A stretch of 7,934 nucleotides of DNA from DATENM01 sp045807765 (lineage in GTDB: Bacteria > Acidobacteriota > Blastocatellia > UBA7656): positions 1 to 7,934 of the forward strand of contig JBJMGU010000099.1 of the NCBI GenBank assembly GCA_045807765.1, in the 5' to 3' direction. A model generated the notes under the pieces. The model was not told the origin of the DNA, ran no database searches, and saw nothing but the letters and a program-made list of their open reading frames with translations. This document shows, piece after piece, positions 5,420 through 7,934 of this stretch. Both the position numbers and the translations under genes were made by a program. Position 1 is the first letter of the stretch, and each line of letters opens with the position of its first letter.

Positions 5420-6217
5420 ATGACTAACGAACAGGGACCGTGGTTTCGCTTAGGTCTTGCCATGGCACAAGGGATTAGGGGTTTCATCATCATCGTCGCC
5501 GTCAGTTTTGCGTTAGCCACCCAGAGCCTTGCCACCGCATCACATAGAAGCACCGCACCGGCCAGGGAGACAGCTACGACAAAATCGATTCGCTCAGCCC
5601 GCGCCACCTGTGTGCCGTGTGAAGGAAGAAAGCAGAATGCAAAAAGAAACAGCAAACTGGCGAGACAAGTTCCCTGTCATCCGAAGAGCTTCGTTGATCC
5701 GAAAATTGCGAAGAGCTATCAAAAAGCGATCCACGACCTCAAGCGCGACGGCATTAAGCCACAAGTGACCAGCGCCTGGCGTTCGTCTGCGGAACAAGCA
5801 CGCTTGCACCGCTGCTCGCAGGATCGAAACTGCCGCGCTCGCAACCCCGGCCTGTATTACGCCTTGCCGTCCGGCCACTCGTTGCACGAGGCCGCATTCG
5901 CTGTGGATATTTCGGGCGTCGCAAGCGGGCCAAAGGGCCGTAAGCAGATCACGCCGCGCGGGCGACGCATCATTAGCGTTATGCGCAAAAACGGTTTCAA
6001 ATGGCGCTATGGATTGAAGGACCCGGCGCACTTTGAGGCCGACCCGACGCGCAAAGGCTATCGCAGCGTCCAGCAGGCGATCCACAAGAATCAGACGACC
6101 TGCGCCGTGAAGCTGGCGAAAGTGCAAAAGCCAGCCGGGCGCACGCAAGCAACGGCCTTGCACAAGACAGCGTCGTCAAAACAAATCGCCTCGCGCCGGC
6201 GGAACTCGAAAGCCTAG
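5420..6217 (+). CDS. Exported M15-family peptidoglycan peptidase (VanY / endopeptidase type)
   Basis: Zinc peptidase predicted to cut peptide bonds in murein, outside the cytoplasm. The 265 residues begin with a hydrophobic signal or anchor (about 18-40; possible cleavage after ATA40). A basic, Cys-containing stretch follows, with the catalytic domain at about 84-216. Family motifs: SAWR (118-121), SLHEAAFAVD (154-163, the SxHxxGxAxD motif with Ala for Gly) and DPAHF (201-205). Zinc ligands are therefore H156, D163 and H204, with D201 as the likely catalytic acid; Asp rather than Glu there is typical of the M15 L-Ala-D-Glu endopeptidase branch, so D,D-carboxypeptidase activity is not certain. 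Six cysteines (64, 67, 86, 132, 138, 228) could form disulfides. The Lys/Arg-rich tail (217-265) may bind the wall. AGGA at 5407-5410 lies 9 bases before the ATG. The 237 bases upstream contain TATACT (5323-5328) but no well-spaced -35 box. Confidence 0.85.
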   Translation: MTNEQGPWFRLGLAMAQGIRGFIIIVAVSFALATQSLATASHRSTAPARETATTKSIRSARATCVPCEGRKQNAKRNSKLARQVPCHPKSFVDPKIAKSYQKAIHDLKRDGIKPQVTSAWRSSAEQARLHRCSQDRNCRARNPGLYYALPSGHSLHEAAFAVDISGVASGPKGRKQITPRGRRIISVMRKNGFKWRYGLKDPAHFEADPTRKGYRSVQQAIHKNQTTCAVKLAKVQKPAGRTQATALHKTASSKQIASRRRNSKA

Positions 6218-6242
6218 ATCGAGGTTAAACCGCTCGCTGCAC

Positions 6243-6845
6243 TCAAGCCGACACATCTTCTCTAACGGTCACGCCGCTGGTGACGACAGCCTTCACGCCC
6301 GGCACCTTGCGAAACACCTGTGCCGCGTGCCACAACTGCTCGACGGTGTCTACCGATCCGTCAAGCGATACCACCCCGGCATTGCTATCAACCGACAGCG
6401 AGAGATTCTGTAACTTTGAATCGCTGTCCATCAGCTTCTGAATCTCATCCTTGATGCGGTTGTCGGTTGCGTTCACTTCCTGGCGGCGGGCTTCGGGCAC
6501 GACCTGAAGCTGGTTATTGACGTTGCGCACGCCTTCAATTTTGCGCGCTATCTGCTCAGCTTCACTGCGGACTTCCGCAGTATCCACTTTGCCTGTCAGC
6601 GTGACGACGCCTTCTTTAACATCTACGTCGGTTTCATAACCACTCGTCGGGCTGTTGGCCACCAGCGCGAGTTTTGTCTTCAGCGCGATCCAGCCGTCGC
6701 TACGAGCCGTCGTGCTGGGCGGCGGGCTCGCATTCGAGTTGGCATTACTGTTTGCGGCGGCGCGGTCCGTGTTCTCGTTGCGCCCGCAAGCGAGCGCCAG
6801 CAAAAGAGGGCTGATTGCAAGCAGCAGAAGTAGCTTTCGCCTCAT
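6243..6845 (-). CDS. Two-BON-domain lipoprotein (OsmY-like)
   Basis: Predicted lipoprotein of 200 residues: MRRK start, hydrophobic core, and lipobox ALAC with the modified cysteine at 20. Residues 21-45 are an Asn/Ala/Ser/Pro-rich tether. Two BON domains follow, about 51-117 with GVVTLTGKV at 79-87, and about 125-196 with GVVSLDGSV at 157-165. Each shows the expected end motif (GVRNVNNQL, GVKAVVTSG). BON domains are thought to bind phospholipid or envelope surfaces; E. coli OsmY is an osmotic-stress periplasmic relative. The exact role here is unknown. A strong ribosome-binding site, AAGGGGAA (6858-6851), lies 5 bases before the ATG. The gene converges on the M15 gene with a 25-base gap and diverges from the GH3 gene. 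Neighbours suggest an envelope role only in a general way. Confidence 0.9.
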   Translation of the reverse strand: MRRKLLLLLAISPLLLALACGRNENTDRAAANSNANSNASPPPSTTARSDGWIALKTKLALVANSPTSGYETDVDVKEGVVTLTGKVDTAEVRSEAEQIARKIEGVRNVNNQLQVVPEARRQEVNATDNRIKDEIQKLMDSDSKLQNLSLSVDSNAGVVSLDGSVDTVEQLWHAAQVFRKVPGVKAVVTSGVTVREDVSA

Positions 6846-6892
6846 CGTCGTTCCCCTTGAAGGTTGGCTTGAATAACGACCTGATGCGTCAC

Positions 6893-6904
6893 AGTCAAAT
6901 TATA
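6893..6904 (-). promoter_or_regulatory. Consensus -10 box for the BON lipoprotein gene
   Basis: On the minus strand TATAAT (6904-6899) is a perfect -10 hexamer, 53 bases before the start codon, giving a leader of about 45 bases. No good -35 box lies 16-19 bases upstream. The directly following TTGACT (6898-6893) could instead be a -35 box for TATTCA (6875-6870) at 17-base spacing, so two overlapping promoters are possible. Confidence 0.4.
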
Positions 6905-6934
6905 CACCCGCCGCTTGGTATCCCTCATTCGCAG

Positions 6935-6964
6935 TTGACCGCCACGCGCTCGACTGACTAGAGT
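6935..6964 (+). promoter_or_regulatory. Sigma-70-like promoter candidate for the GH3 gene
   Basis: TTGACC (6935-6940) matches five of six -35 bases and TAGAGT (6959-6964) four of six -10 bases, 18 bases apart. The predicted transcript begins near 6971, about 43 bases before the GTG start. It is back-to-back with the BON promoter, so a regulator binding here could affect both genes. Confidence 0.35.
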
Positions 6965-7013
6965 TATGGCTCAATTTCGATTGACCGATAAATCTTGAAG
7001 ACATGAGGAACCC

Positions 7014-7934
7014 GTGCGCACGATTAAGACTGTCTTGCTTGCCCTGCTCATCTTGAACGTATCGAATGTCTTTGCCACGCCGCTGGCCGATCGCCGGCAG
7101 AAACCCAAAACCAGGCCCGCGCCGGCGTCGTGGGTCGAAACGACGCTGGCATCGCTGACGCTTGACGAAAAGATCGGTCAGCTCATCATCCCTGCCACCG
7201 TCGGCATGTTCCTTACCAACACCAGCGAAGCTTATCAGCAGATGCGCCGCGACATTGATCAATTTCATGTCGGCGGCTATCACCTGCTCGGCGATGTTAA
7301 CGCCATGCACGAGCCTGGGGGCGTTGCCCTGCTGCTCAACCAGTTGCAACAATCGGTAAAGGTGCCACTATGGTTTACGGCGGATTTCGAGGGCGGCGCC
7401 GGTTATCGCTACATCGGCGCAACGCGCCTGCCGCGCGCTATGGCGATGGGCGCGACCGGTAACCCTGAGCTAGCGTTTCAGGCCGGACGCATCACGGCTG
7501 AAGAGGCTCGCGCCATCGGCGTCCACGTCAACTTCTATCCGGTGGTGGACGTCAACAACAACCCGCGCAATCCCATCATCAACATTCGCTCTTTCGGCAG
7601 CGACCCACAACTAGTATCGCGCATGGCGCGCGCCTACATTCGCGGCGCGCAATCGGCGGGCATCATGGCGACGGCGAAGCACTTCCCCGGTCACGGCGAC
7701 ACTTCGACCGATTCGCACATGGAGCTGCCGACGATTGACATTGAGCGGGCGCGGCTGGACCAAATCGAGCTGCCGCCATTCCGTGCGGCAATTGAGGAAG
7801 GCGTCGGCGGCGTGATGAGCGCACATATCGCTTTGCCGCGAATTGAAACCGAAAATCTACCGGCGACGCTATCGCCCAAGATGCTCACAGGTGTGTTACG
7901 CGAAGAGTTGCACTTTAACGGCGTCATCTTCACC
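7014..7934 (+). CDS. NagZ-type glycoside hydrolase family 3, N-terminal part (runs off the window)
   Basis: The first 307 codons of a family 3 glycosidase, probably a beta-N-acetylhexosaminidase. Start GTG 7014 follows GAGGA (7005-7009) at a short 4-base gap; an in-frame TGA at 6996-6998 rules out a start farther upstream. Residues 1-21 are a signal peptide, with likely cleavage after VFA21, so it acts outside the cytoplasm, unlike cytoplasmic E. coli NagZ. The TIM-barrel domain starts near 40 with LTLDEKIGQL (48-57). It shows DFEGG (124-128), NIRSFGSDP (190-198) and the signature KHFPGHGDTSTDSH (222-235), with D233 and H235 forming the Asp-His acid/base dyad typical of NagZ. The window ends at LHFNGVIFT, just before the expected nucleophile aspartate, so that residue and any C-terminal domain cannot be seen. 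Substrate is inferred: murein fragments or other GlcNAc-containing glycans. Beta-glucosidase is less likely because of the dyad. Confidence 0.88.
   Translation, partial: MRTIKTVLLALLILNVSNVFATPLADRRQKPKTRPAPASWVETTLASLTLDEKIGQLIIPATVGMFLTNTSEAYQQMRRDIDQFHVGGYHLLGDVNAMHEPGGVALLLNQLQQSVKVPLWFTADFEGGAGYRYIGATRLPRAMAMGATGNPELAFQAGRITAEEARAIGVHVNFYPVVDVNNNPRNPIINIRSFGSDPQLVSRMARAYIRGAQSAGIMATAKHFPGHGDTSTDSHMELPTIDIERARLDQIELPPFRAAIEEGVGGVMSAHIALPRIETENLPATLSPKMLTGVLREELHFNGVIFT

Noticed and set aside
5594..6163. A 189-codon open frame on the minus strand
   Set aside because: It is antisense to the M15 peptidase, whose zinc motifs are unmistakable; no motif or ribosome-binding site on the antisense side.
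1..7934. CRISPR array, insertion sequence, tRNA or phage genes
   Set aside because: No regularly spaced direct repeats, transposase motifs, tRNA-like cloverleaf or phage-type genes were found on either strand.

Overview
The window looks like chromosomal DNA from a Gram-negative, moderately GC-rich bacterium, most likely an acidobacterium of the Blastocatellia type. This rests on two things: a lipopolysaccharide-export permease (so an outer membrane with LPS or a similar glycolipid), and a BON-domain lipoprotein whose lipidated cysteine is followed by an Asn/Ala/Ser spacer, a style I associate with that class. The assignment is inference from style, not from a marker gene. I see no phage, insertion sequence, CRISPR array, tRNA or rRNA; the content is housekeeping and cell-envelope genes in short, mostly single-gene units.

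Layout. Bases 1-268 are a leader region with a strong stem-loop and no convincing gene. Bases 269-2794 (+) encode one long polypeptide in which an LptF-like and an LptG-like permease half are joined. Convergent to it, 2837-3286 (-), is a NudB-type Nudix hydrolase; behind that on the same strand, 3457-3765 (-), is an HU-family DNA-binding protein, separated from nudB by a long inverted repeat that can serve as the HU terminator. A 478-base divergent intergenic region (3766-4243) holds several inverted repeats. Then come a membrane-anchored thermonuclease-like protein with a C-terminal Ada-like zinc domain (4244-5182, +), an exported M15-family peptidoglycan peptidase (5420-6217, +), a convergent two-BON-domain lipoprotein (6243-6845, -), and the first 307 codons of an exported NagZ-type GH3 glycosidase (7014 to the window end, +).

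How the genes fit together. Four of the seven products act in the envelope: glycolipid export (LptF-LptG), peptide cleavage in murein (M15), sugar cleavage of murein fragments or other glycans (GH3), and a BON lipoprotein. They are not one operon: orientations alternate and most genes seem to have their own promoter. NudB (folate pathway) and HU (nucleoid) are unrelated housekeeping functions.

The points most worth a second look are the LptF-LptG fusion, with Gln replacing the usual Glu in its second coupling helix; the thermonuclease-like protein, in which two of three catalytic positions are substituted and the Ada methyl-acceptor Cys position is His; and the structured DNA on both sides of the HU gene. 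I do not see evidence for a wholly new multi-gene system here.
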